Part shown: in pieces, positions 20,620 through 29,749 of the stretch
Position numbering within the stretch: the first letter of the stretch is position 1
How the letters are laid out: every line of letters starts with the position of its first letter
Origin: Sipunculus nudus
Taxonomy: Eukaryota; Annelida; Sipuncula; Golfingiida; Sipunculidae
Length of the DNA: 64,000 bases
NCBI GenBank assembly: GCA_026874595.1
Contig: CM049319.1
Location: forward strand, 61,510,917-61,574,916
Direction of reading: 5' to 3'
Position numbers and translations under genes: made by a program
Notes under the pieces: generated by a model
Databases searched by the model: none
The model's input: the letters and a program-made list of their open reading frames with translations, nothing else
What the model was told of the DNA's origin: nothing

Positions 20620-21614
20620 ATGTCAATTCTGGTAGCAGGTCACTCACAGGTGAAGTTCTTGCAGGAGGAATTAGCAGATCCTTCAGTTACCTGCCTGAGC
20701 TTCCCTGGCTGCAAGATCCGCCAACTGTATTCCAGAATTGAAGAAGTACTGCCATTCTTTGATGTGAGTATTGTTTTATAATACATGACTTCAAAGTAAC
20801 AGAATCCCACTTGTAATGTTTGACCCCATCTTTGGATAAATTACATCATTTATATTGTTTGAGTGCCATTTAATATGCAAAAAAAAATCTCCACATATAT
20901 CAAAGAAAATATAGGTTGTAGTTTAACAAGAGAGCATTGTATGCTGTTAACGTGATATATTCGAGTAAAGATGTAAATATATGCAGCTATGTTTAACATT
21001 AAATTAAGTTTTACATTGTTGTTTGCAATAATATTTCAGGTTGTTGTTCTGGTGATGGGATCAAATGATCTGCCGCGGGCCAAACCAAACACAGTGCTGC
21101 AGGACTACCGGATGCTCATCAATGATATACTGACTGTTTGTCCAAAGTAAGTATATTTAATTATTGTTTCATTTCAACAAGCCCAGGCCAATTTTTTTTT
21201 TTTACAAGATCACATCCTCTGAAACTGAACTATTTAGTTTTAGAGTTGTGGACAACTTATTAATTATGAAAATTATATAGACAATTAAACCGATACCTTC
21301 TCAAATTATCATGGATGAATCTTATAGCATATAACTATGCATGTTCAGGCTGAATATAATTGATGCATGTATCATCTTTGCTTTACGCACTATGAATCCT
21401 TATATTTGTTTTCAACAGCATGGACATAGTGGTGTCAGAAATCATACCACGTGGACAAAGTATGTTTATGGATTACAGACATTCAGAGAATTTCCTACAG
21501 CGATGGAACCATGTTGCCCATGATGTCAACAAAGAGCTCTTGAAGATCTGCAAGGCACCACAGCTGAGATTCATGGAACATCCAGACTTCAGGTAAGCAT
21601 TTAACAATAATAAA

Positions 21615-21654
<40 letters not shown>

Positions 21655-22223
21655 TTTAATAATAAAATAAATATTAATTTATTCATTTATAATCTGCAAT
21701 CATACATACGTTTTAATGCGCTGTACATAATCTTCAAATGAATATAAGTTTTTAACTTACTGGGAAAAAAACAAGAAAACAAGTTTTGGCTGATCAATTA
21801 TTATTTGTCCAATGATACTTAATTAATTGCCCTAATTGCCATAATTTAAATGAGAACTTCATTTCAGATTCAGAGGTATTAACAGGAGCCTGCTGGCAAG
21901 AGACGGGCTCCATTTGAACCGGAGAGGACGTCGATCTCTGGCCAAAGGCATCAACAATTTAGCCAAGAATGTTTCCAGACATCAGCTACAACCGGTGGAA
22001 CCAGCCCCTCTGCCAGAAACCTCTGCCTGGGCAACATTGACAGATAAACCAGTTGGTGTCCAGTTGAACAAGGCTGAATGGCCATCTCTCCCATCAGCTG
22101 TCGACAAAGTTGGAATGGAATCTCCTGCGTCAACTGGAGCTACCTGTGATGCTGAACTCCAGCCAGCCTCAGACCAAACACTGATTCCAACAACACCAAC
22201 ACGTAAGCTGTCAATCGGTGACA
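20620..22223 (+). CDS. exons 1-4 of the transposase gene (SGNH-like N-terminus and linker)
   Basis: Exon 1 reads MSILVAGHSQVKFLQEELAD. Exon 2 reads VVVLVMGSNDLPRAKPNTVL. Exon 3 reads MDIVVSEIIPRGQSMFMDYR. Exon 4 reads INRSLLARDGLHLNRRGRRS and then a Pro-rich linker. Blocks I (GxS), III (GxND) and V (DxxH) of the SGNH fold are all present and spread over four exons, so the domain is complete by these markers. Introns are short (about 270-290 bp). One, 21,593-21,867, holds an (AAT)n microsatellite. The frame is only continuous if all four introns are spliced, which supports the model. Confidence 0.82.
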
Positions 22224-25200
22224 GTAAGTATAATAAATGACATATATATGTAAATACATGTTATTTCATTGTTAATATTATGGTGTTCACAAGCTGATAA
22301 CTACCTGTAAAAAAGAATAAAAATAAATAACATATGTAAATATAAACATTTTATATATAATGACAATATTGAAAATTTAGGAAGCAATATACAAAGTTTA
22401 AAATGGTTATATACAAAAAATGTTAACTTTTAAATCATAAGAAGTGTGAACAGAAATCTATAATCATATAGCTTACTGCTGGTGTACTCTTTCAATTACT
22501 TATGTTTTTCAGATCCAAAGAAAAGGCGACAGAGAAGCAAGAAGTTCCCTGAGGTGCCCATAACACCAAGAATAGGTATCCCCAGGCGTTCCTCTACTCT
22601 TCCATCCACTGGTGCACCGAGTACCAGCCAATGGAAGACCTACAAACGTAGAGGATACCAATATCAGGAAAAGGTCACTGCCCCAAAGCCTTCAACGTAC
22701 ATGGACAACAGCTTACAGGGTTCCCGATTCAGACCACTGGAAAAACTTGATGGCGTCAGTGCAACAACAAGAGATGACCAGGTAAGTTTAGTTCAGTCAT
22801 CAAGACCAGTTGGGATTCAAGAACCATCCAAAGTACCCCAGAAACGCTCCACCAAAGAGATAGCGGAAGATTCCAATCACAAAGAGGTTAGTAACAGCAG
22901 ACACAGGATCCTTAGAGGTGGTGGAAATGGTGCAATAGAGAGCACCACAATACAGTTGACACTTCCAAAAGCAATCGATATGCTAGTTAATTCCGATAAT
23001 TATGATAAAATTAGAGACCCACCAGTTAGACCAAAAGGGGGGGATGTTTATTTGTTTTCATCAGAGGAGGACACTAATAAGGTCAATGACTGGAAGGCTG
23101 ATGGTTATCAGTGGTACTGCAATGGATGTCATAAACTCCCTCGCAAAAGCCCGAAAGTAAAAAAAACTTACAGTAAAGTGATAACACCGGAAGCACCATC
23201 AGGATCCAAAGAGTTTATTAAAATATCATTTCACTTATTAGAAAACCCTGCATTAGTTTTGGTACAGTATTTGGGGGATGAAAATGTGTATGTTCCAAAA
23301 CCACATGGGAATCGTAAAACTGGTAATCAGCCACATAGGCGCACAGCTCCATCAGTTTTGACCAAAGCTAGAGACCAACTGCACAAAAAAGACCCATCAG
23401 AGGTATACAAGTCATTAGTTACACAAAATCTGAATGGGCCTTTTCAGGGAATTCTTAATCCCAGAGATAAAAAACAATTAAAAAACTTAAACGAGGATTC
23501 TGCTCGCAAAAACAGGTTGGGAACAGATGGCTTTCAGAATGCACATATTCTAGCCCATCATTTAAAGGAATTTGTGTTGAAAATAGAAACTTTCCCAGAT
23601 TTTAATATAATGCTAGGCCTAAAACAGGTCATGGATGAATTTAACACCTTATTAGAAACTAGAACTCCAAAGACAACTTATTTGCTTTATGACACTACAT
23701 TTCAACTTGGTGACTTTTATGTTTCAGTTTTGGTTTTTAGGCATAGCATATTTGAGCAATCACCAGTAATCCCATTATCATTTTACATCCATGAAAGAAA
23801 GACAGAAGTAACACATGAAACATTTTTCAGGACTCTTTCGAGACATATTCCAAATTTAAAAAGGAAACATGTTCAGATAGTCACAGATAGAGAAGCAGCT
23901 ATCAGTAAGGCTATTAAAACTACTTTCCCAAACATGGGTCTGTTACACTGTTGGAATCATCTAAAAAATGATATAAAACGTTGGTTACAGGAGCATGGAG
24001 GACAGCCAGGGGACAGAGCTGTTTATTTAAATGATGTTGTATCTCTATTAAAATCAGAATCTCTGGATGATTTTGAAAAGATGGCAGAGGATTTGAGTAA
24101 AAAGTGGTCTGGTCCATTTGTACATTATTTTGAGAAAAATCTTAAATCAGATATTTCTGACCATGCAGGAAAATGGGTGATACCTGATGACATGTTTGAT
24201 GGAATGTCTGGTATAACAAACAATCCGGTTGAAAGCATGAACTATGTTATAAAACAACTAATTGACTGGAAAGAAAGACCAGTTGATATAATCATGCTCT
24301 CATTTTATTTCCTTCAGAATTATTTTTTGTCAGAAATCCTCAGAGGTTATGCAAACATAGGTTCCTACTCACTAGCCACCTCTGTTGAGCATTTATTAAC
24401 TGAGCCAGAAGACCTATTTTTGCCAACAGTAACTGTTAACCCAAAGGAAATTATAGACAAAATTAGAAATTGTCAAGAAAGTGGTGTAAAGGCTGATGAA
24501 AATACTGAAACAGAAAGTTTAGATACAGCTGTTCTAAATAATAATGTTAATATCAAACAGAACAAATCTTTATCGCAAATTTCTTTGGCTCGTTCAGTAG
24601 TGGACAACAAACAAGTAGTTCACTGTCCTGAGCTGCAGGCATTCATGGTGCAGGGCTGCACTGGCCAACGTTATGCTGTAACACTTTTCCCAAAAGAAAC
24701 ATGTGCATGCCCATCAACAACTACATGTTACCATATAATTGCAGCTAAGATGGCAATTGGTCAACAAGATTATGAAAATAAAAAAATTATAAACTTAAGT
24801 CAACTTAAACGAAATAGTAGGGCCCGTTGTGATAAGAGAGGTGGCAGGAAGAAGCCAAGAGCTTTGGACCTTGATCAGCCAGAGATCAAGATTAACCCTG
24901 CACCTGATTCCTTTGTGTCACAAACACCAGTTCAGTCCATGAAAAAGAGCAAAATAAAAACAAATTCAACCACAAAAACACCTAAAACTCCAAAAAATGT
25001 TAACCGCAGTCTCTTTCCATTAACCCCAAAAGAAAACAAACTTGAAACCATAACAGAGGAATTTGATGAATGTGAATTCTCTCCTCTAGAAACTATAACA
25101 TCATTTGGCAATGAAAATTTGGAACCAAATATAAAATCCCCAGGTTCACCTGACTCTCCAGTATTTTCATCCAGCAAACAATGCTCTAACAAAGAAGATA

Positions 25201-26210
25201 ACATGAAAGATGATCATAACGTTCATAAAAGTGCAGGTTTAAACATAAGTTCACCACCATCACCAGTTTTCTCATCTAAGAAAAGAAAGACCAATACAGA
25301 AAATAGCAATTCAGTAAAAATAAGAAAACTAAGCAACAAAAGTATTTCTGAAAAGGTATCAATAGAAACATCTGGTTGCATGCAACCTGACACAATATTG
25401 ATAAGTCCAGAAAAGAATACACGCAAAAAACCTGTCCGATTTTGGATAAAATCATTAGGTCTGACTTTTGCAGATAAACAAAAATTGTTAAATGAGGAAT
25501 GCCTAGAGGACAGACATTTGGATGGAGCAAACAAAATACTTAAAGAACAATTTAGTGACTTTGATGGCTTCCAGAGCATTGTGCTTGCTCCTATTTTACA
25601 AAACAACAAGTATTTTATTCAGGGGAAGGGATTTTCGGGTGTTAAAAGTCCCGCTGTTCAACTTCATTATACAGGTCATAATCATTTTGTTTTTTCTGCT
25701 ATTGAAGATGGCACGGTCCTATTATTTGACAGTTTAACAGGTTCGTTAAATAATTTGCCATCCTGTCTGGAGATTCAGTTGGCGCAAATTTATGGCTCTG
25801 GAAACACTCAATTATCAATTAATTGTTTGGCAATGCATCAGCAAAAAAACAATGTTGATTGTGGATTGTACAGTGTTGCAACTTTAATAGAATTTTGTTT
25901 ACATGGATATAGATGTGAAAGAAAGACTAACAGAATTGGATGGACATTCGATGAGCCCAAAATGAGAACACACTTTGCTAAGTGTTTACAAAACAATAAG
26001 ATTGTACCTTTTCCCAAAGTTAAATTAAGACGCCCAAAATTGTTTAGTCATGTTATTCAAAGTATTGAACTTTTATGCCACTGTGGATTGCCTGAATATT
26101 ATCATGGTTCAATGATTCAGTGCGATAAATGCATGAACTGGTCACACAGTAAATGTGTAGGTTTAAATGAGGTCCCCTCTAGTGATTGGTACTGTCAGAC
26201 TTGTATGTAA
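20620..26210 (+). CDS. MULE transposase fused to SGNH, SWIM, Ulp1/C48 protease and PHD domains
   Basis: Five exons: 20,620-20,763; 21,040-21,146; 21,419-21,592; 21,868-22,223; 22,513-26,210. All have GT-AG ends and compatible phases, giving 1,492 codons plus TAA. Domains in order: SGNH-like (1 to ~165; GHS at 7-9, GSND 55-58, DGLH 154-157); Pro/Ser-rich linker; region resembling CaRF/WRKY-GCM1 DNA-binding folds (~430-540, DWKADGYQWYCNGCHK); MULE DDE core (D654 in YDTTF, D719 in TDRE, C740-x2-H743, E834 in NNPVESMN); SWIM (C991-x-C-x5-C-x-H1001); low-complexity linker (~1,030-1,250); Ulp1-like C48 (H1318, D1333, Q1371, C1377 in DCGLYS); PHD finger (1,449-1,491). It should cut and join the TIRs in the nucleus. 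The extra domains suggest contacts with SUMO and chromatin. I chose the Met at 20,620 because SGNH block I follows at once. Confidence 0.88.
22513..26210 (+). CDS. exon 5 of the transposase gene (DDE, SWIM, C48, PHD)
   Basis: One 3.7-kb exon holds all catalytic transposase residues and the C-terminal modules. The acceptor TATGTTTTTCAG joins A|AT CCA AAG in frame with exon 4. In-frame sequence upstream of the acceptor (from 22,482) is intronic and is not the start. The PHD finger reads LLCHCGLPEYYHG, CDKCMNWSHSKC and DWYCQTCM, and the stop follows immediately. No stops or frameshifts are seen over 1,232 codons. Confidence 0.92.
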
Positions 26211-27059
26211 TAGTACAACTTAAATTGGTAAAAAACTAAATTCTGAACATGACAGCTTGTTTTCACAACATCCTTTCACGGTTAAGGGAGGGACAGCGTG
26301 TCCTCTTGCTCTTAGCAGGTGTTCCCTGTGTGGAAGGCTCTGTTGTGCGGACAAGATGTGGAAAAATTATTTAAACATGATCCTGTATTGCTGTTTTATT
26401 GTAAGAAAATAAAGTAAAAAAAAAACTAAATTCTTAACATGACAGCTTGTTTTCACAACATCCTTTCACGGTTAAGGGAGGGACAGCGTGTCCTCTTGCT
26501 CTTAGCATGTGTTCCCTGTGTGGAAGGCTCTGTTTTGGGGACAAGATGTGGAAAAATTAATATTTTCTTTTGAAATTTTATTTTTTAGACTTTATGGATA
26601 GTTAGAGTAGGTGGTCAGAAAGCCAACTGCCTCCTCGTGGCTCTGACTGGGCAACAGGCAATTTTTGTAACACCTGAATGCAACACTTTTATTATGATCA
26701 CTTTGGTGTATGAGTTTAAGTGGCAGGTGTGCAGAAAAAGTCTGGCTAAAGTTGGCATAATATTTACATTATTATAGTTATTAGTAAAATCACTTGTTTA
26801 TATTATTATTCAATTCATTTCATGGCTAATTAATCACATCACAGGTGTGACACTACAAAATGATGGGTTGCCTTTGAGGTAAGTGTTTGGACTCTGGATA
26901 ATTAATTAGATTGACAAACATGCCAGAGTAGTAATCATTGACTGAACAAATGACACTACAAAAGGTCGGTGTGCCTTTGAGGTAAGTGTTTGGACTTTGG
27001 ATAATTAATTAGATTGACAAACATGCCACAGTAGTAATCATTGACTGACAAACTGTATA
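26211..27059. other. MULE intergenic region with two pairs of tandem repeats
   Basis: Two copies (about 26,237-26,371 and 26,425-26,559) share AACATGACAGCTTGTTTTCA, ACGGTTAAGGGAGGGACAGC and GGACAAGATGTGGAAAAATT. An AATAAAG signal between them (26,408) may end the transposase transcript. A second pair of about 105 bp (26,842-26,945 and 26,949-27,052) shares TGCCTTTGAGGTAAGTGTTT and GATAATTAATTAGATTGACA and lies just before the NADAR gene, where its promoter would be expected. Confidence 0.75.
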
Positions 27060-28151
27060 ATGCAAATGCACAGGGAAAAAATCCTCATGTATATAAGGCA
27101 TGACATAGAGGTGGTAATCATATCATGCAATATGCATCCACCAGCGAGCACAGACAAGATTCTCTACTTCCACAGCACCCGGGATCCACTATCAAACTTC
27201 TATCAGCATGATATGGAAATTGATGGAGTTTACTATGCAAACGTTGAACAGTTCTTCCAGGCAGCCAAGGCTATCAGATATGCAGCCACAGCTCTGAGAG
27301 ATGCCATGATGGCAACAAAGAACCCGTGGAAAATCAAGGAGCTGGGTCAGCGGGTACCACTTGGCAGTGACTGGGAAAAAGTGAAGGAGGAGGTCATGAC
27401 CAGAGCCCTGACTGCCAAGTTCACAAACCAGGAGCTACAGCATCATCTACTGGCCACATCCCCAAAGTATCTGGCAGAAGGAACGACTGACATGTATTGG
27501 GGGATAGGAGTGTACCACAAGAACCTCCACCGTATCAAGACATCAGACTGGAGGGGCAAAAACCGGCTTGGAGTCATCCTGATGGACATCAGGAAGCTGG
27601 TACCAAGGCAAGGTGTTCCTAGAGTTATGGTTTTTGGGGCCAGTGAAGTAAAGAGACTTGAGTGTTATGTTGAGAAGATAGGCACCGGGCCAAGTCATCA
27701 ACAGGTGGCTTTTGTAGGAAAAGGGGGGATGACCGTAAAGAAGGCAGAGTCTTCGTTTCCGCTTGTGGATTTCTACAAACCAAACTCAGTCATCATCCAC
27801 CTCGGCGGTAATGATGTTTCAAGTGACAGCACAACACCAAGCAGAGTGGTGAAAGATCTGATGGGCCTCGCAAACTACTTTTCCAGCAAGCCTCAAGTGA
27901 ACAAGGTTGTATTCTCACCGCTACTGGCAAGGTTTCCACCATATTGTTGGCGGAGATACCCAACAGACTATGACACAAGGAGAAAAGCGGTGAACAAGAT
28001 GTTGAGAAGAGATGCAAAGAAGAAAGGCTACAGAATGGCTAAGGTGACACACATAACAGAGGACGGGGTAGTCAGAGACGGAGTACATTTATCACAGGAA
28101 AGCAACAGAAGATTGTGGATGAACATTAAGGAAGCAGTGTTTTATCAGTGA
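27060..28151 (+). CDS. NADAR (YbiA-like) domain fused to an SGNH hydrolase domain
   Basis: An intronless 363-codon frame inside the MULE. Residues ~33-182 form a NADAR domain: PLSNFYQHDMEIDGVYYANV, EQFFQAAKA (E63), YLAEGTTDMYWGIGVYHKNL (W147-G148), NRLGVILMDIRKLV. NADAR proteins act on ADP-ribose-type N-glycosidic bonds, and some are reported to remove ADP-ribose from guanine. Residues ~188-362 form an SGNH fold: PRVMVFGASEVKRL (S195), IHLGGNDVSS (G250-N-D252), DGVHLS (D340, H343). The Met at 27,132 is an alternative start, as conserved sequence begins right after it. Its role in the element is unknown. Repair or protection of transposition intermediates, or countering an ADP-ribosylating defence, are guesses. 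Confidence 0.85.
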   Translation: MQMHREKILMYIRHDIEVVIISCNMHPPASTDKILYFHSTRDPLSNFYQHDMEIDGVYYANVEQFFQAAKAIRYAATALRDAMMATKNPWKIKELGQRVPLGSDWEKVKEEVMTRALTAKFTNQELQHHLLATSPKYLAEGTTDMYWGIGVYHKNLHRIKTSDWRGKNRLGVILMDIRKLVPRQGVPRVMVFGASEVKRLECYVEKIGTGPSHQQVAFVGKGGMTVKKAESSFPLVDFYKPNSVIIHLGGNDVSSDSTTPSRVVKDLMGLANYFSSKPQVNKVVFSPLLARFPPYCWRRYPTDYDTRRKAVNKMLRRDAKKKGYRMAKVTHITEDGVVRDGVHLSQESNRRLWMNIKEAVFYQ

Positions 28152-28538
28152 GGTTGATCTAGAGACTGTATTTTGTTAGTTAGGTTTTTGGTAGGAACTG
28201 TATTTTATTAGGAACTGTATTTTATTAATGTTGTAAGATTTGTAGTTTTATATTGTCTAATGCATGTTCCCTGGGCTCCAGCTGTAAAATTTAGCAATGT
28301 ATTTACATGTATATATGTTATATAATATGATGGAATTGTATTTCAATAAAGAGAGAGAGAGTGAAGGAAGTGAGATTCCACAAGTTATAACATTAAGTAA
28401 AAATTCGGCTGGAGAAAAAAATCCAGGAAAAGAAATTAAGTATTACGAAAGTATACCTCAATTATCATTGGACCCGTATGCAACTTTTCTGCTAACAATA
28501 CGGAGAGACGGTTTCTCAGGAGGCCACCATAAACTTGT
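28152..28538. terminator. 3' UTR of the NADAR-SGNH gene and inner right end of the MULE
   Basis: An AATAAAG signal at 28,346, followed by a short (GA)n run, is the likely polyadenylation site. An open frame at 28,297-28,569 overlapping the TIR has no recognisable domain and was not called. Confidence 0.45.
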
Positions 28539-28822
28539 AACAACGGGCGTTATATTTTGCCGCCCATGATCAGTTCACGGAACGGACTCACGGAACGGAG
28601 GTAAGTATGGCTCCTAAAATCACATTTACTTAAAACTTGTCTCACTTGTCCTTTCAATGCGTAGATATTCGGTTTATATTCAATTCATGCTAATATGGCC
28701 AGGTTTAATCTAATTATAAGATAGTTTGACCATTTTTCCCGACCCGGTTCCGTTCCGTTCCGTGAATTAGGCCCCTGTTCCGTGTTCCGTGTTCCGTTCC
28801 GTTCCGTGTTTTAGGCCAGCCC
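28539..28822 (-). repeat. right terminal inverted repeat of the MULE
   Basis: Inverted partner of 19,830-20,114. Differences seen include a one-base indel in the GTTATTAAG/GTTTTAAG stretch and about four substitutions. Confidence 0.93.
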
Positions 28823-28831
28823 TGCTGCCCC
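28823..28831. repeat. 9-bp target site duplication, right copy
   Basis: TGCTGCCCC directly after the MULE terminus, identical to 19,821-19,829. Confidence 0.93.
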
Positions 28832-28874
28832 CTGGCTCATGATTCTGTTGTGCCTGATGTTCTTTACTATGTAG
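28823..28874 (+). CDS. RGM: RGM exon 9, displaced 3' part with hydrophobic tail and stop
   Basis: After the second target-duplication copy (28,823-28,831) the sequence reads, in the frame left open at 19,829, WLMILLCLMFFTM followed by TAG (28,872-28,874). A hydrophobic C-terminus directly before the stop is what a GPI-anchored RGM needs. Removing the element plus one duplication copy gives an uninterrupted exon. Confidence 0.8.
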
Positions 28875-29749
28875 TCTCCAAGCTGTGAATTTTGTTACCC
28901 GTTTTTATCCTTGAAGGTTCTGAATAGCACAATAACATAATCAGAAATTTGTATTTTTTATAAATCTAAAGGAGAAAAGCCTAAAAGCTTTTATTTAGAA
29001 TATTAAAATGTTTAAAGGTCTTTCTTTCAATTTGAAAACAATATTAAGAGCTGATAGCAAGGATGCTCATATTCATTCAACAAAGACATAGGTATGTAAC
29101 GAGAAATGTCTGTATAGGTAATAACTCCTCCAACCAAAGAACTTTACGAAACTTCATTTTCATACTCGTTAGCTATTCACAGAAACAGACTGGCTACACA
29201 AATCATTGAAGCCAGGTCTATTCCTTCTTTCAGGAGAATGTTGAAAAGTGCACTCCAGGAACAGTAAATTTCTTGGAAAACAACTAGGATGCTTGACATG
29301 CTGGTTTCAACATGCATACAAATGCCTCTTTTTAGTACTTACCCTTTATTGCAGTTTGGCCAAATGCTAATTCCTTTTGCGTTTGTTTTTCACACTATAC
29401 AGTGTAAAATTTGACAGTTTTATTGTTGTATGAAAATAGTACAGTTAGGAAATCTTGTAGATAAAATACGCCCACGACTCATAGATAATTCTCTTTAATT
29501 TGCCAAAGCTTAGGCACTGACAGATAAAACCAAGTAATTCGCATGCATTTTGTAAAATGACGCTTGAATTTGTACGTTATTTGCTCATTGAAAACATTCA
29601 TTTTGTGTTGTGTATGTGCAAATGTTATAGAAGCACATCAATTTCGAAAATATTTACTTGTATATTATTCCAGCAGGCATGAATTAAAGTAAAAAGTAAA
29701 ATATCGAGGTGTTATTTATTTTTTTAAGATCTTGGACGGAGGAGTTGCT
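28875..29749. other. RGM 3' UTR and intergenic
   Basis: AT-rich sequence after the RGM stop. No repeat family or coding motif recognised. Confidence 0.45.

Larger units (their letters stand above)
19830..28822 (+). mobile_element. Mutator-like (MULE) DNA transposon, 8,993 bp, with long TIRs and 9-bp TSD
   Basis: Both ends begin GGGCTGGCCTAAAACACGGA (inward) and continue as inverted repeats of about 285 bp with roughly four substitutions and one indel. The element is flanked by identical TGCTGCCCC (19,821-19,829 and 28,823-28,831). Long TIRs with a 9-bp duplication are the hallmark of MULEs, and the internal gene encodes a MULE-type DDE transposase. It carries two plus-strand genes: a five-exon multidomain transposase (20,620-26,210) and an intronless NADAR-SGNH gene (27,060-28,151). 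Both are open throughout, so the copy looks young and possibly autonomous. Confidence 0.93.
5774..28874 (+). pseudogene. RGM: repulsive guidance molecule (RGM) homologue, last exon split by a transposon
   Basis: RGM proteins are GPI-anchored cell-surface ligands of neogenin and BMP co-receptors. Nine exons are read: 5,774-5,898; 6,189-6,402; 8,698 (or 8,700)-8,883; 12,760-12,871; 13,252-13,348; 13,899-13,999; 14,683-14,783; 15,125-15,178; 19,720-19,829 resuming at 28,832-28,874. Phases agree from exon 3 on. Diagnostic points are a Cys-rich N-terminal region, the autocleavage motif FGDPH (exon 3), the beta-rich VWD-like core ending RYPLLLVRM, the C-terminal motif HSCLYDCHETGDPE, and a short hydrophobic tail (WLMILLCLMFFTM, stop at 28,872). 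The signal-peptide exon was not found. Two lesions are seen: a frame break in exon 2 and a 9-kb transposon in exon 9. This may be a null haplotype of a working gene or a decaying copy. Confidence 0.85.

Noticed and set aside
22482-22512. ATG-like start just before exon 5 of the transposase
   Set aside because: It lies in the polypyrimidine tract of a good acceptor, and four upstream exons join in frame.
25223-25609. Antisense open frame of 128 codons
   Set aside because: Shadow of the transposase exon, with no domain of its own.
28297-28569. 90-codon open frame at the right end of the MULE
   Set aside because: It starts downstream of the NADAR gene, overlaps a polyadenylation signal and enters the TIR. 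No domain.
19830-28822. KDZ/Zisupton-type element instead of a MULE
   Set aside because: Those can also carry Ulp1-like and SWIM domains, but the DDE context here (YDTTF, TDRE…CWNH, NNPVESMN), the long TIRs and the 9-bp duplication fit MULE better.
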